Assembly: GCF_017982655.1 (NCBI RefSeq)
Contig: NZ_JABXYX010000006.1
Coordinates: 62,001 to 126,000 of the forward strand
Length of the DNA stretch: 64,000 nucleotides
From: Brasilonema sp. CT11
GTDB lineage: Bacteria; Cyanobacteriota; Cyanobacteriia; Cyanobacteriales; Nostocaceae
Direction of reading: 5' to 3'
A program made the translations under genes and the position numbers. Shown in pieces: positions 50,276 to 60,712 of the stretch. Below the pieces are notes generated by a model. That model was not told the origin of the DNA. It made no database searches and saw nothing but the letters and a program-made list of their open reading frames with translations. Numbering within the stretch: position 1 is the stretch's first letter; the number at the start of each line of letters is the position of its first letter.

Positions 50276-52426
50276 ATGTCACAGAATCCCAATTTAGAAC
50301 AAGCGCTGAAATACTACTTTGGCTACGATAGCTTTCGCCTCGAACAGCGACAAATCATAGAACAAGCGCTACAAAATCGGGATTTAATGATTGTGATGCC
50401 GACTGGTGGCGGAAAGTCGCTGTGTTTTCAACTACCAGCATTGTTAAAAAAAGGTTTAACCGTGGTGGTGTCGCCGCTGATCGCCTTGATGCAAGACCAA
50501 GTGGAAGCACTGCGAGATAATGGAATTGCCGCAACATTTCTTAATAGCAGTCTGAATATTTATAAAGTGCGATCGCGCGAAGAATACATCCTCAGTGGTA
50601 AAGTCAAACTGTTGTACGTCGCTCCAGAACGCCTGCTGAGTGAAAGATTTCTCCCCTTTCTTGATTTAGTCCATCATCAAATTGGTATTTCTGCCTTTGC
50701 TATTGACGAAGCACACTGCGTCTCTGAGTGGGGACACGACTTTCGTCCAGAATATCGCCAATTGAAATCAGTACGAAAACGCTACCCAGATATTCCCGTC
50801 CTTGCGTTGACTGCGACAGCAACTGAGCGTGTCCGTGCTGATATTATCCAACAACTTGGGTTAAAGCAACCAAGCATCCATCTCGCTAGCTTCAACCGCA
50901 CAAACCTTTACTACGAAGTCCGTTCTAAAACGAAGTATGCTTACGCCCAATTGTTGGAACTCATTCGGGAAACAGAAGGTTCAGCAATTGTCTATTGCTT
51001 GACACGCAAAAAAGTTGATGAACTGACTTTGAAGCTGCAACACGATAAGATTTCAGTCTTGGCTTATCATGCTGGATTAACTGATGAAGAACGCACCAAA
51101 AATCAAACTCGATTTATTCGAGATGATGTGCGTGTTATGGTGGCAACAATTGCCTTTGGTATGGGAATTAACAAACCGGATGTCCGGCTAGTCATTCACT
51201 TTGATATCTCCCGTAATCTGGAAAGTTACTATCAGGAATCAGGTAGAGCAGGAAGAGATGGAGAACTTTCTCGCTGTACACTTTTCTACAGTTACGGTGA
51301 TGTCAAAACAATTGAATTTCTCATCAACCAAAAACCAGACCCTCAAGAACAGTTGATTTCCAAACATCAACTGCGGCAGATGATAGACTACACGGAAGGA
51401 ACCGACTGCCGACGGACAATTCAGTTAGGATATTTTGGGGAACGTTTTTCTGGTGATTGTGGTAACTGTGACAACTGTCGTTATCCCAAACCAGTAGAAG
51501 ACTGGACAATTGAAGCCATGAAATTTCTATCTTGTGTGGCTCGATGTAAAGAAAGATTTGGCATGGGTCATATTATAGATGTTTTGCGAGGAGCAAAAAC
51601 CCAGAAAATCACTCAATACGAACACGACAAACTTTCCACCTACAGTATTGGTAAAGATAAAACTACAGATGAGTGGCGAATGCTGGGGCGTTCTCTGTTG
51701 CATCAAGGGTTACTAGAACAAACTGCTGACGGTTATGCTGTCCTGAAACTCAACGCCTTAAGTTGGGAAGTGATGCGGCGACAGCGAACAGTTTCTATTG
51801 CAGTTCCTGTAGTACAAAAGATCGCTTGGGACGAAGGAAATGAAAAAGCCGCTGAGATGGAATTACTGTTACAAAGGTTGCGTGCTTTACGCAAACAAAT
51901 TGCTGATGCGCAGTCTGTCCCACCATACGTCATCTTCGCTGATTCTACTCTAAAATTAATGGTGCAGGTGCAACCCCAAACCTTACATGAATTCAGTAAA
52001 CTTTCTGGCGTGGGAAGTCATAAAGTTTCTAGCTATGGAGAAAAATTTATTGCAGAAATTCGCGCCTACCGTCAAGAGCAAGGTTTACTAGAAGAAAATT
52101 CCACACCTTTTTTCGGCTTACCTTCAGAAACTGAATTATTGACTTTACAGTTACACCAACAAGGTCTTAGCGTGACAGAAATTGCCGTCAAACGCAATCT
52201 TCGCCCTACAACAATTATTCGTCACCTTTCCGATTTAATAGAGAAAAATCAGTCAGTAGATTTTAATTTGTTAGTTCCTGTAGAAAAGCAGCAAAAAATT
52301 TTGCAAGTCTTAGAAATTCTTGGTGATATTTCCCTAACACCTATTAAAGAATATCTAGGTGATAACTATAGTTTTGATGAAATTCGCTTGGTAAGAGGAA
52401 AATGGCGACGGGAAAGTCAAAAATAA
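50276..52426 (+). CDS. recQ: ATP-dependent DNA helicase RecQ
   Basis: RecQ unwinds DNA 3' to 5' during recombination repair and fork restart. The 716-residue protein has all superfamily-2 motifs: [16 protein letters not shown] (motif I), [12 protein letters not shown] (Ia), [17 protein letters not shown] (II), ALTATAT (III), [16 protein letters not shown] (V) and [10 protein letters not shown] (VI). The zinc-binding motif [12 protein letters not shown] with CGNCDNCR follows. The RQC winged helix and an HRDC domain ([20 protein letters not shown]) come next, and then a C-terminal HTH-like region ([20 protein letters not shown]). Length is on the long side of the family because of that extension. 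Confidence 0.95.
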   Translation: MSQNPNLEQALKYYFGYDSFRLEQRQIIEQALQNRDLMIVMPTGGGKSLCFQLPALLKKGLTVVVSPLIALMQDQVEALRDNGIAATFLNSSLNIYKVRSREEYILSGKVKLLYVAPERLLSERFLPFLDLVHHQIGISAFAIDEAHCVSEWGHDFRPEYRQLKSVRKRYPDIPVLALTATATERVRADIIQQLGLKQPSIHLASFNRTNLYYEVRSKTKYAYAQLLELIRETEGSAIVYCLTRKKVDELTLKLQHDKISVLAYHAGLTDEERTKNQTRFIRDDVRVMVATIAFGMGINKPDVRLVIHFDISRNLESYYQESGRAGRDGELSRCTLFYSYGDVKTIEFLINQKPDPQEQLISKHQLRQMIDYTEGTDCRRTIQLGYFGERFSGDCGNCDNCRYPKPVEDWTIEAMKFLSCVARCKERFGMGHIIDVLRGAKTQKITQYEHDKLSTYSIGKDKTTDEWRMLGRSLLHQGLLEQTADGYAVLKLNALSWEVMRRQRTVSIAVPVVQKIAWDEGNEKAAEMELLLQRLRALRKQIADAQSVPPYVIFADSTLKLMVQVQPQTLHEFSKLSGVGSHKVSSYGEKFIAEIRAYRQEQGLLEENSTPFFGLPSETELLTLQLHQQGLSVTEIAVKRNLRPTTIIRHLSDLIEKNQSVDFNLLVPVEKQQKILQVLEILGDISLTPIKEYLGDNYSFDEIRLVRGKWRRESQK

Positions 52427-52563
52427 TATGCGTGTTATTTTTCAGAGTATCAGTATAAACCCGCATACCTGATTCTTCTCTTTATAAGAATCTTTACGTT
52501 TATTTTGCCCAAGTACTTATAAAATCTGGGTACAATTGCGTATAATCAAGTAAGTAACAGGAT

Positions 52564-54021
52564 ATGCTCAAGCAAATATTTACGGGTTTTGCTGATTATG
52601 GAAGTGTCAACGAGAGTTATCTCAGGCAGAGACAACTCAGAGGAAATACGGGTTTTTGGCTGTTATGGAGCTATGGAGTCGGCGTTGTCATATCAGGTAA
52701 TTTCACTGGGTGGAACTCTGGTTTGATAGCAGGCGGCTTTTGGGGTATGACAATTGCTACCTTGCTAATGGCAATCATGTATATATGCCTAACCTACAGT
52801 CTGTCTGAAATGTCAGCGATGCTCCCGCATACGGGAGGTCTTTACTCCTTCACGCGCACTGCCTTTGGTCCGTTTTGGGGCTATATATGCGGTGTAGCGA
52901 TGATTATTGAGAACGTACTTGCTCCAGTTGTCGCTGTGATTGCTGTCACCAGCTACTTGAAACCGTTAATTCCTGGTGTACCAGCTTATCTTGTTTGGGT
53001 GGTGATCTACGCTATCTTCACAGCGATTAATATCTGGGGGGTGGAACAGACTTTCAATGTGGGTTATGTGATCACGCTCATTGCGCTGATAATCTTAACA
53101 GTATTCTATGTATTAATACTGGGATTGGGCATTTTCAAAATGAACCTTCTTTTCAATGTTCCTGCTAATACAGGGCAATTGGCAACGTGGTTGCCCAAAG
53201 GTGTGTCAGGCATTTTCGCCGCAATTCCTTATGCTATCTGGTTCTACCTGGCGATCGAGCAACTTCCACTAGCTGCTGAAGAAAGCCGTGACGCCTGTCA
53301 GCAGATTCCTCGTTCTCTGATAGCAGCCATGTTCACTCTGGTTGTCCTTTCAGCATTTACCTTGGTATTAAACTCTGGCGTAGGCAATGGTGCTGTTGCT
53401 GTTGGTCAATCAACCGCTCCATTGGGATATGGGTTAGAAGCTTATTTTGGTAAAGGTCCGGTTACTACCTTTTCCACAGCAGTCTTAATGTCTTGTGGCT
53501 TGCTGGCTAGTTTCCATTTTACTATCTACGCCTATGGACGGACATTCTTCTCTCTTGCCCGTGCTGGGTATATCCCCCAGTGGCTAGCCGTTACTGGCAA
53601 AAGTTATACCCCTTACAGGTCATTATTTTTGGGTACAGTAGTTGGATTAATTTGTGCAGTTACTATTGATGTTTTAGGGGGTTCAGTCAAAGATGTCATG
53701 TTAAATATGGCGGTTTTTGGGGCATTAATCATCTATATTTTGGTGCTATTGAGCTATATCAAGCTCAAGAGTACTCATCCCGATTTACCAAGACCGTATA
53801 AAAGTCCACTAGGGATTTGGGGTGCGGCTGTTGGTGCTTTATTGGCAATTGTTGCCTTGCTTGCTTGTTTGTCTGTACCCGCATACCGACCTGGTGCTTG
53901 GGGCGTTGCTATCTTCACAGTCATAGCAATTCTCTACTTTTTCTTCTACAGCAAAAATCACTTGGTTGCTCAGGCTCCTGAAGAAAAGGCAGCACTTATA
54001 ATCATGAAGCAGCAGGTTTAA
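52564..54021 (+). CDS. APC-superfamily amino-acid/ethanolamine-type permease
   Basis: A 485-residue transporter with 12 membrane helices. WSYGVGVVISGNFTGWNSGL resembles the ethanolamine permease (Eat) branch of the APC superfamily, as does LPHTGGLYSFTRTAFGPFWG. FYLAIEQLPLAAEESRDACQ in the sixth-helix region is also typical of that branch (E-x-x-P-x-A-A-E-E). It would import an amine or amino acid by proton or cation symport at the plasma membrane; the substrate is not certain. No ethanolamine-ammonia lyase genes are in the window. The short hydrophilic tail (QAPEEKAALIIMKQQV) is cytosolic. Confidence 0.85.
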   Translation: MLKQIFTGFADYGSVNESYLRQRQLRGNTGFWLLWSYGVGVVISGNFTGWNSGLIAGGFWGMTIATLLMAIMYICLTYSLSEMSAMLPHTGGLYSFTRTAFGPFWGYICGVAMIIENVLAPVVAVIAVTSYLKPLIPGVPAYLVWVVIYAIFTAINIWGVEQTFNVGYVITLIALIILTVFYVLILGLGIFKMNLLFNVPANTGQLATWLPKGVSGIFAAIPYAIWFYLAIEQLPLAAEESRDACQQIPRSLIAAMFTLVVLSAFTLVLNSGVGNGAVAVGQSTAPLGYGLEAYFGKGPVTTFSTAVLMSCGLLASFHFTIYAYGRTFFSLARAGYIPQWLAVTGKSYTPYRSLFLGTVVGLICAVTIDVLGGSVKDVMLNMAVFGALIIYILVLLSYIKLKSTHPDLPRPYKSPLGIWGAAVGALLAIVALLACLSVPAYRPGAWGVAIFTVIAILYFFFYSKNHLVAQAPEEKAALIIMKQQV

Positions 54022-54483
54022 TAGTTATCAATTGTCACTTTGAGTTATCAGCTATAGCAGTCCTAAATAATTCATAAAAAAATCTTTTTGTGTCTTCCCT
54101 ACATTTCCTTTGTGGTAGCCTGCGGTCAGCCTGGCTCGTCACAAAGCGACACCCTACATTTAACGCATCTACATTTAACGCATCTACCATTTAAAAAAAA
54201 CTTACAACTCAAATAGGATTGCAATATCGGTTTTCTCGGTTGGATAACGGTTGGAATATCAGTTGATAGTGCTTGATGAATTACGTAATGACTCATTGGT
54301 AATAGATTAAAAATTCATAATTCATTAAGTTTTTTGAATTATGAATTTTTAATTGAAGCGATTTGCGTGAGTCATAACCTGTTTAATCTTTGCTCAACAC
54401 TCCTAGGGTGTTAGGGCAAGATTTTCATATTTTTGTACAGTCAATCTTTGATATGAGTCACACAAAATAAAGGAGGATTTATC
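54022..54483. other. 460-bp intergenic region with direct repeats and a long hairpin
   Basis: CTACATTTAACGCAT is repeated in tandem at 54161-54190. At 54306-54353 ATTAAAAATTCATAATTCA pairs perfectly with TGAATTATGAATTTTTAAT (19 bp, 10-nt loop). AAGGAGG at 54472-54478 is the ribosome binding site of the NRPS-like gene. No gene. Confidence 0.65.
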
Positions 54484-57400
54484 ATGACTAGTTTGGTTAG
54501 CAATCTAGTACAGCAACCTTTAGACTTGTCAGTTTTGACCACACCAGAATCGCATTTGTTGCTTAAAGAGTGGAATCAAACTCAAGCAGATTTTCCAAAA
54601 AATTTATGTATTCATCAGTGGATTGAATTACAAGTAAAGGTGACTCCTGATAAAGTCGCAGTCATTTTTGAAAATGAACAGCTGACTTACAGGGAACTGA
54701 ACCGCCGCGCAAATAAACTAGCTCATTATTTGCGGAGTTTGAATGTAGGATCGGAAGTTTTGGTGGGAATTTGCTTAGAATGCTCAACAAATCTTTTGAT
54801 TGGGCTTTTAGGTATTCTCAAAGCTGGTGGAGCGTATGTGCCATTAGATCCTGCATATCCCCAAGAGCGCTTGGAATGGATTTTAGAAGATTCACAAATC
54901 AGCGTGCTATTAACCCAACAGAATCTACTTGAGCGGCTGCCAAAACATCAAGCGCAAGTCGTTTGCATTGACACTGAGGAAGAAAGAATTGCGGTAGGAA
55001 GCGAGGAAAACCCTAAAACACAAGTCACTCCTGAAAATTTGGCTTACATACTGTATACTTCTGGCTCTACTGGTAAACCCAAAGGCGTGCAAATAGAGCA
55101 TCGCTCTGTTGTCAATTTCTTAAATTCGATGCGTAAAGAGCCAGGACTGACACAGGAAGATGTACTCCTAGCGGTGACAACTATCTGCTTTGATATTGCT
55201 GGACTCGAACTTTACTTACCATTGATTGTAGGCGCTCGGATTGTATTAGCAAGCCGTGAAGTTGCGAGTTCTGGAGAACAGCTAAGCAAGCTTCTCGCAA
55301 AATCTGGCGCTACAGTTATGCAGGCAACTCCAGCGACTTGGCGACTGCTTTTAGCAGCAGGGTGGCAGGGAAATAAACAGCTCAAAATTCTTTGTGGTGG
55401 CGAAGCATTAACCCCAGGACTGGCAAATCAGCTGCAACAATTGGTTCACTCCCTTTGGAATATGTACGGACCGACGGAAACCACGATTTGGTCCGCTGTT
55501 TACAAGGTAGAGCCTGGGAACATCCAAGTACCAATCGGCAAACCTATTGACAACACGCAAATTTATTTGGTGGAACCTCAGGTAGCCGGTAAGTTAGATT
55601 CATTGAAACCTGTGCCTATTGGTACCCCAGGAGAGTTATTGATTGGTGGTGCTGGTTTGGCTAGGGGATATCGCAACCGACCAGAATTAAACAGCGAAAA
55701 ATTTATTCCCAATCCTTTTAGCGACAAGCCAGGAGAACGTCTTTATAGAACTGGAGACTTGGCTCGCTATTTGCCAGATGGCAAAATTTTATTCATCGGA
55801 CGGATTGATAATCAAGTCAAAATTCGCGGCTTCCGTATTGAGTTGGGAGATATTGAGGCAGCCCTTAGCCAGCACCCAAGCGTGAGGGAAGTTGTGGTTG
55901 TAGCAACACAAGATAATCCTGGAGACAAACGCCTGGTTGCTTATCTGGTGAAAGAACCTAGCACTCAGAGATTATGTCTGAGAAACTTGCGCTCTTTTCT
56001 ACAAGGAAAGTTGCCCAAATACATGATTCCGTCTGTTTTTGTCTTGATAAACTCTTTGCCACTTACGCCCAATGGTAAAGTAGATAGGCGATCTCTCCAA
56101 GCACCCAATCAAGATACACCTATTTTAAACGACGCATTCGTTGCACCCCGTACCAAAGTCGAGAGACAACTCGCTCAAATTTGGACTCAGGTTCTGAGTG
56201 TTGAGTCAGTAGGGATACATGATAACTTCTTTGAGTTGGGAGGACATTCTTTACTACTAGTGCAGATGCTGGCTAGGGTGCGAGAAACTTTCCAACTGGA
56301 GTTACCTGTGTTGAGTCTGTTCCAAGCACCTACTATTGCTGGACTAGCTGAAGCTATAGAAGGGCGAGGGGATTCTACAGATTTATATGCTGAAGCCGTT
56401 TTAGATCAGGCAATTCGTCCTGTAACTGAACCCCAACGGCTTTTCTTAACTGGGGCAACAGGTTTCATCGGAGCTTTTTTATTGTGCGAATTACTGCGAG
56501 AGTTCCCTCAAGCCAGAATTTATTGTTTGGTTCGTGCGACTAGTGCTTATGTGGGCAAGCAGAAAATTCGCCAAAACCTAGAGCGCTATTTACTCTGGAG
56601 TAACGAATTAAACTCCCGGATTATTCCAGTTGTTGGGGATTTATCACAACCACTTTTCGGGTTAAATGAACAACAGTTTGGCGAATTGACAAGAGAAATC
56701 GATGTTATTTATCACAATGGGGCGTTTGTTAATTTAATTTATCCTTATGCTGCACTACGAGCAGTTAATGTTCTGGGAACCCAAGAAATTCTGAGATTAG
56801 CAAGTCTTTTCAAAGTCAAACCTGTACATTTCATCTCTACCTTGGATGTTTTCCAATCACCCACCTATCAGCAAATGAAGGTGATTTTGGAGTCAGACGA
56901 ACTCGCTGATTGTGAAGGACTCTCTAATGGCTACGCCCAAAGTAAATGGGTGGCGGAGAAGTTGGTGATGACAGCAAAGGAACGCGGCATTCCTGTGTGT
57001 ATCTACAGATTAGGCACGATTGTAGGGCATAGTCAAACAGGTGCTTCTCCAACTAACGATCTGATATCCAGAATGCTCAAAGGCTTTATCGATCTTAAGA
57101 GTGCCCCTGACTTGGATTTGAGTCTCAATTTGACTCCTGTAGATTATGTGAGTAAAGCGATCGCCTACTTGTCAAGACAAAAAACGTCTGTTGGCAAAGC
57201 CTTTCATATAGGAAATCCTCAAACGTTGCCTATGCGCCAGCTAGTGAGGAGTATCAACGATCTCGGTTATTCTGTCCGCTTCATCAGCTATGAACAGTGG
57301 CAAACAAACCTGTTAAATAGTCATCTTTCCCAAGACACTGCTTTGAGTCCTGTTGTATCTCTATTTACTGAGAAAATATCTCCTAAACAACAGACTTATT

Positions 57401-57531
57401 TAGAGACATCCGCACTTGTGTGCCAAACATTCGACTATCAAAACACCTTGAATGGACTGGCAGGTACTTCCATTGCCTGTCCACCAGTCAGTTTAAAATT
57501 GGTGAACTACCTTAAAAAAGAGGTGCGTTAG
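54484..57531 (+). CDS. single-module NRPS-like enzyme: adenylation - carrier - thioester reductase
   Basis: A 1015-residue A-PCP-R protein, the layout of carboxylic-acid reductases and NRPS release modules. The adenylation domain covers about 15-535, with ILYTSGSTGKPKGV (A3, 189-202), FDIAGLELYLPLIVGA (A4), NMYGPTETTIWS (A5), YRTGDLARYLPDGKI (A7) and PLTPNGKVDR (A10). The carrier domain has DNFFELGGHSLLLV, whose Ser near 589 takes phosphopantetheine. The reductase domain starts RLFLTGATGFIGAFLL (about 653), contains YHNGAFVNLIYPYAALRAVN and NGYAQSKWVAEKLV (Tyr/Lys catalytic pair), and would release the bound acyl as an aldehyde or alcohol. No condensation domain is present, so it likely reduces one amino or other acid. 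AAGGAGG precedes the ATG. No tailoring gene is next to it. Confidence 0.9.
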   Translation: MTSLVSNLVQQPLDLSVLTTPESHLLLKEWNQTQADFPKNLCIHQWIELQVKVTPDKVAVIFENEQLTYRELNRRANKLAHYLRSLNVGSEVLVGICLECSTNLLIGLLGILKAGGAYVPLDPAYPQERLEWILEDSQISVLLTQQNLLERLPKHQAQVVCIDTEEERIAVGSEENPKTQVTPENLAYILYTSGSTGKPKGVQIEHRSVVNFLNSMRKEPGLTQEDVLLAVTTICFDIAGLELYLPLIVGARIVLASREVASSGEQLSKLLAKSGATVMQATPATWRLLLAAGWQGNKQLKILCGGEALTPGLANQLQQLVHSLWNMYGPTETTIWSAVYKVEPGNIQVPIGKPIDNTQIYLVEPQVAGKLDSLKPVPIGTPGELLIGGAGLARGYRNRPELNSEKFIPNPFSDKPGERLYRTGDLARYLPDGKILFIGRIDNQVKIRGFRIELGDIEAALSQHPSVREVVVVATQDNPGDKRLVAYLVKEPSTQRLCLRNLRSFLQGKLPKYMIPSVFVLINSLPLTPNGKVDRRSLQAPNQDTPILNDAFVAPRTKVERQLAQIWTQVLSVESVGIHDNFFELGGHSLLLVQMLARVRETFQLELPVLSLFQAPTIAGLAEAIEGRGDSTDLYAEAVLDQAIRPVTEPQRLFLTGATGFIGAFLLCELLREFPQARIYCLVRATSAYVGKQKIRQNLERYLLWSNELNSRIIPVVGDLSQPLFGLNEQQFGELTREIDVIYHNGAFVNLIYPYAALRAVNVLGTQEILRLASLFKVKPVHFISTLDVFQSPTYQQMKVILESDELADCEGLSNGYAQSKWVAEKLVMTAKERGIPVCIYRLGTIVGHSQTGASPTNDLISRMLKGFIDLKSAPDLDLSLNLTPVDYVSKAIAYLSRQKTSVGKAFHIGNPQTLPMRQLVRSINDLGYSVRFISYEQWQTNLLNSHLSQDTALSPVVSLFTEKISPKQQTYLETSALVCQTFDYQNTLNGLAGTSIACPPVSLKLVNYLKKEVR

Positions 57532-57549
57532 CGAAAAGAGCCATTATCA
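57508..57549. repeat. 42-bp direct repeat, copy 1 (3' end of the NRPS-like gene)
   Basis: TACCTTAAAAAAGAGGTGCG then TTAGCGAAAAGAGCCATTAT and CA. It covers the last codons and stop of the NRPS-like gene. Copy 2 is at 61330-61371 with about 38 of 42 bases identical. Confidence 0.75.
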
Positions 57550-57574
57550 TATTTTACGCTGTCTAACACTGTAG

Positions 57575-60025
57575 CTATTTTGTTGCAGCACAATTACTAG
57601 TAGGCGCTGGCTGTTCACGCTGTGGACCAGTCTTAGTCGGATCATAAGCGACTAGCACCACCTCACCTTTTTCGTTATATATCCAGCCTTGAGCAGGTAT
57701 TATCTGTTTAAGAGGTGGCTTTTTAGATGGTTGCTTTTGTGTTGGAGTTGTTAAACTTACCTTACTAGGCACAGGCTGAATTAAATTAACACGCACATTA
57801 TCACTACTGAGGATTTTATTTGGATCAGTTGGGAATCCGCCGCGTCCGGTGGTGGTGAAACTGTTACCAAAACCTTTGACACAGGGATTTAGAGCAATCT
57901 GCTGCGCCGGATCAACCACAGTTTCTGTTAATTCAAATAACCCTTGAGTGGGGTCAATATCAACTACATTAATTAGTACATTACCACTCGACTGATTATT
58001 TACCCCTGTAGCGGTGATATCACTTGTATTTGAAGAAGCAGGATTGCGAGACTGAAAGCCAAAAATACCTTGGCTATTGATTTTGATATTACCGCCACGA
58101 GAATTAGCAGAGTTAGCAGTGATATCGCTATTGTCAAAACCAACCAGGATACTGGTATTAATATTGATGTTGCCGCCAATAACGTTTTCTCCTGTGGCGT
58201 TGGTTGTGATGTTGCTATTGCGACTTATGATCAAATCTTTTGAGTTAATATTAATTGTCGCTTGCTCTCTACTCGGGTCAACTTTAGCGCTTTGTGTATT
58301 GGCGGTGAGTAAAGCATTGTTGTTTAAGCGGATAGAGCGAGCATTTAATGTCATGTTGCCTGCAGTTCCTGTTCCGAGACTTTGCACGCTTACTCTTGCC
58401 CCATCTTGTACTAGCAAAGTATTGGTTTTTACCGTAAAATCACCCGCATCCCCTGTTGAGTTTGGCGTTGTAGAAGCAAACAAGCCACTGGCAACCTGAC
58501 CATCAGCACTTGTACCAATCAGTTGTACATCTTGGGCATCAACAGTCAAACTACCCCCCTTGCCCGCACCGGAAGTAGTAGTACTTACCTGTGCCCCATC
58601 TCGCACGAGCAAAGTATTGGTTTTGAGCGTTATATCACCTGCATTCCCTGTTGAGTTTCGCTCTGCATCAGCACTCAAGCCACTGCCAACCTGACCATTA
58701 GCGCTTGTACCAATCAATTGCACATCTTGCGCATCAACGCTCAAATTTCCCCCCTTACCCGCACCGAAAGTGCTAGTAGATACCTGTGCCCCATCTCGCA
58801 CTAGCAAAGTATTGGTTTTGAGCGTAAAATTACCCGCATCTCCTGTTGAGTTTGACCCTGCATAAGCAAACAAGGTACTGGGAAAACCATCAGCACTCGT
58901 ACCAATTAATTGTACATCTTGGGCATTAACCCTCAAATTTCCCCCCTTGCCCGCACTGAAAGTGACAGCACCTACCTGTGCCCCACCCTCAAGCCGCAAG
59001 CTATTAGCAATGATACTGACATCAATTCCCTGTCCATTTGCTCCTGGTCGCAGCTGATTAGCAATAAAACTATTGTTAAGATTTATTGCCCCGGTAGCAT
59101 TAACCGAAATATCTCCTGCTTGAGTACCAACTGTCCTTAAGCCTTCTCTTATTCCAGCGCCGAGGAAACTTTCTCCCGTCATCTCTAAATTCCGGGCATT
59201 AACTGCAATCCTACCGCCCCCGCCTGAGATAACATTAACTCTCGCACCATTCGTCAGCGATACATCCGCTCGCTGCACTCCCACAGGAAAACTCAAGCTG
59301 CCATCATTATTGAGTCCTATCGTCCCAACAGCAGATAATCCTCCTAACTCAACTCGTCCTCCTGGTGCATACAGTATTCCATTATCTAAGTTGACATTAC
59401 CGCCTATCAATGCTACTAGTGAGTTTCCTTCTGGTACCTGAAGAATAGGATATTCAGTTGTCGTGGATTGTGTGGTGATATTGCCCGGATTATTCCGAAA
59501 TCTCAAACCAATCGGAACATTTATCGTTAACAATGGCGGTGCTTGGGGATTTGTCGCACTAAACTCAAATCCATTCTTAAACAGCAAACTATTTGCCGTA
59601 CTTCCTAAAAAAGAACTACCCACATCCAAGCGAGCGTTTGGTCCAAAGATAATTCCATTCGGGTTGATCAAGAACAGATTCGCTTTGCCCAACACACCCA
59701 AAACACCTTGAATATTTGAGACATTACCCCCAGTCACTCTGGTGAGTATGTTTGCAATCCCTGCCGGATTGGAAAAATAAGCTCCTCTACCAGCGTTTAT
59801 ATTAAATTCTTGAAAACTGTGAAACAAGTTCGCCCCGCGAGTTGCGCCCCCGTCAATCCTGTCGCTAGGAACACCTTTAATCACATTCTGTGTGACGCGG
59901 GAGTTCTCTGCACCCAGCGTGTTATCAGGAGTGATTTGTGCTTTGGCTACGGCAAAGTAGGTCAAGCTGAATACAGTTGCAAGGGGTAACGTGAGGAGAA
60001 AGAGTGGGTGACGCACTTGTTTCAT
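57575..60025 (-). CDS. two-partner-secretion filamentous haemagglutinin-type exoprotein (TpsA), second copy
   Basis: An 816-residue TpsA protein with a signal peptide (HPLFLLTLPLATVFSLTYFA, cut near AKAQ). The TPS domain is at about 30-155, with GANLFHSFQEFNINAGRGAY, ILTRVTGGNVSNIQG and ANLFLINPNGIIFGPNA. The beta-helix contains three near-identical repeats of about 63 residues (around 350-545) sharing VDAQDVQLIGTSA, GNAGDITLKTNTLLVRDGAQ and VSTTTSGAGKGG. The C-terminal module (NPCVKGFGNSFTTTGRGGFP, LSSDNVRVNLIQPVPS, AQGWIYNEKGEVVLVAYDP) is nearly the same as in the copy at 26379-28985. No TpsB gene is in the window. It is convergent with the NRPS-like gene, 43 bp apart, and lies inside the 42-bp-repeat-bounded segment. 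Confidence 0.9.
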   Translation of the reverse strand: MKQVRHPLFLLTLPLATVFSLTYFAVAKAQITPDNTLGAENSRVTQNVIKGVPSDRIDGGATRGANLFHSFQEFNINAGRGAYFSNPAGIANILTRVTGGNVSNIQGVLGVLGKANLFLINPNGIIFGPNARLDVGSSFLGSTANSLLFKNGFEFSATNPQAPPLLTINVPIGLRFRNNPGNITTQSTTTEYPILQVPEGNSLVALIGGNVNLDNGILYAPGGRVELGGLSAVGTIGLNNDGSLSFPVGVQRADVSLTNGARVNVISGGGGRIAVNARNLEMTGESFLGAGIREGLRTVGTQAGDISVNATGAINLNNSFIANQLRPGANGQGIDVSIIANSLRLEGGAQVGAVTFSAGKGGNLRVNAQDVQLIGTSADGFPSTLFAYAGSNSTGDAGNFTLKTNTLLVRDGAQVSTSTFGAGKGGNLSVDAQDVQLIGTSANGQVGSGLSADAERNSTGNAGDITLKTNTLLVRDGAQVSTTTSGAGKGGSLTVDAQDVQLIGTSADGQVASGLFASTTPNSTGDAGDFTVKTNTLLVQDGARVSVQSLGTGTAGNMTLNARSIRLNNNALLTANTQSAKVDPSREQATININSKDLIISRNSNITTNATGENVIGGNININTSILVGFDNSDITANSANSRGGNIKINSQGIFGFQSRNPASSNTSDITATGVNNQSSGNVLINVVDIDPTQGLFELTETVVDPAQQIALNPCVKGFGNSFTTTGRGGFPTDPNKILSSDNVRVNLIQPVPSKVSLTTPTQKQPSKKPPLKQIIPAQGWIYNEKGEVVLVAYDPTKTGPQREQPAPTSNCAATK
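58390..58985. repeat. three tandem repeats of about 190 bp in the second TpsA gene
   Basis: The units share TCGCACTAGCAAAGTATTGG-type and TGTACATCTTGGGCATCAAC-type stretches, spaced about 185-195 bp. They are in frame and could expand or contract by recombination. Confidence 0.7.
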
Positions 60026-60286
60026 GTTTAAAAACAGTATTGTTAAGAGGAGTCGTAAAATTACCGTCTTTGAGTACTCATACCAGGTTTTTAGTCAAAA
60101 GTGCGCCCTTTGTAACTTTTTTTTGACAATAGGCGCGGATATTCCCCTCAGGAGTCAGCAAACCAACATTTCAAAGTCAGCTCAAAAGTAATCATACTCA
60201 TTGACAATATCGCACTCTCACCCGATTACCGCTTCTGGGGTTTTTAACACTCTCTTAGAGTGCGGAAAAATCCATGATCGCACTAT

Positions 60287-60394
60287 TTATACCAAGTTGC
60301 GTTCTGCTGTAGTACCGCTTTGGGGGAGATTGCTTCGCTCCACTTCGTTTCACTCGCAATGACAGGTACTACCTTTGATTGCAATTTGGTATTA
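60287..60394. repeat. MITE-like element upstream of the second TpsA gene
   Basis: TTATACCAAGTTGC (60287-60300) and GCAATTTGGTATTA (60381-60394) are terminal inverted repeats with 12 of 14 matches. GTAGTACC/GGTACTAC repeat the symmetry inside, and the middle carries AGATTGCTTCGCTCC and CACTCGCAATGACA. About 108 bp and non-coding. The rest of 60026-60484 shows no gene. Confidence 0.6.
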
Positions 60395-60484
60395 GAACAT
60401 TTTTAATATTGGAACAATAAAACCCGCCACTGGGGACAGGTTGAAGTGATATTGGTAATGTGAAACAGTATTAGAGTCTAGCTC

Positions 60485-60712
60485 CTAGTTAAAATTACTT
60501 GCTTTTTTAACTGCTTCCTTTAACCCTTCAAAGGTAATACCACCGGTTGAATTATACTGTGCTAGTAACTCTTGAGGGCTACTCACACCTGTTTCTGCTA
60601 AAACAACCGCACTTAAGCCAGGACTCGAAAAAAGATCATTAAGGGAGACTTTGCCATCTTGATCGGTATCTAAACTATTAAAAAGAGATTTCAGCTCTTG
60701 CTCGGTTGCCAT
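60485..60712 (-). CDS. small EF-hand calcium-binding protein
   Basis: A 75-residue soluble protein. Residues 15-26 (DTDQDGKVSLND) form a textbook EF-hand loop: Asp at 1, 3 and 5, Gly at 6, Val at 8, Ser at 9; position 12 is Asp instead of Glu. The flanking helices are EQELKSLFNSL and DLFSSPGL. A second loop around NSTGGITFEGLKEA is degenerate. It resembles the small Ca2+-sensor EF-hand protein described from filamentous cyanobacteria (CSE type, linked to photosynthetic electron transport), judged from memory of its size and shape. It lies between the GG-leader peptide gene and TpsA on the same strand. Confidence 0.8.
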   Translation of the reverse strand: MATEQELKSLFNSLDTDQDGKVSLNDLFSSPGLSAVVLAETGVSSPQELLAQYNSTGGITFEGLKEAVKKASNFN

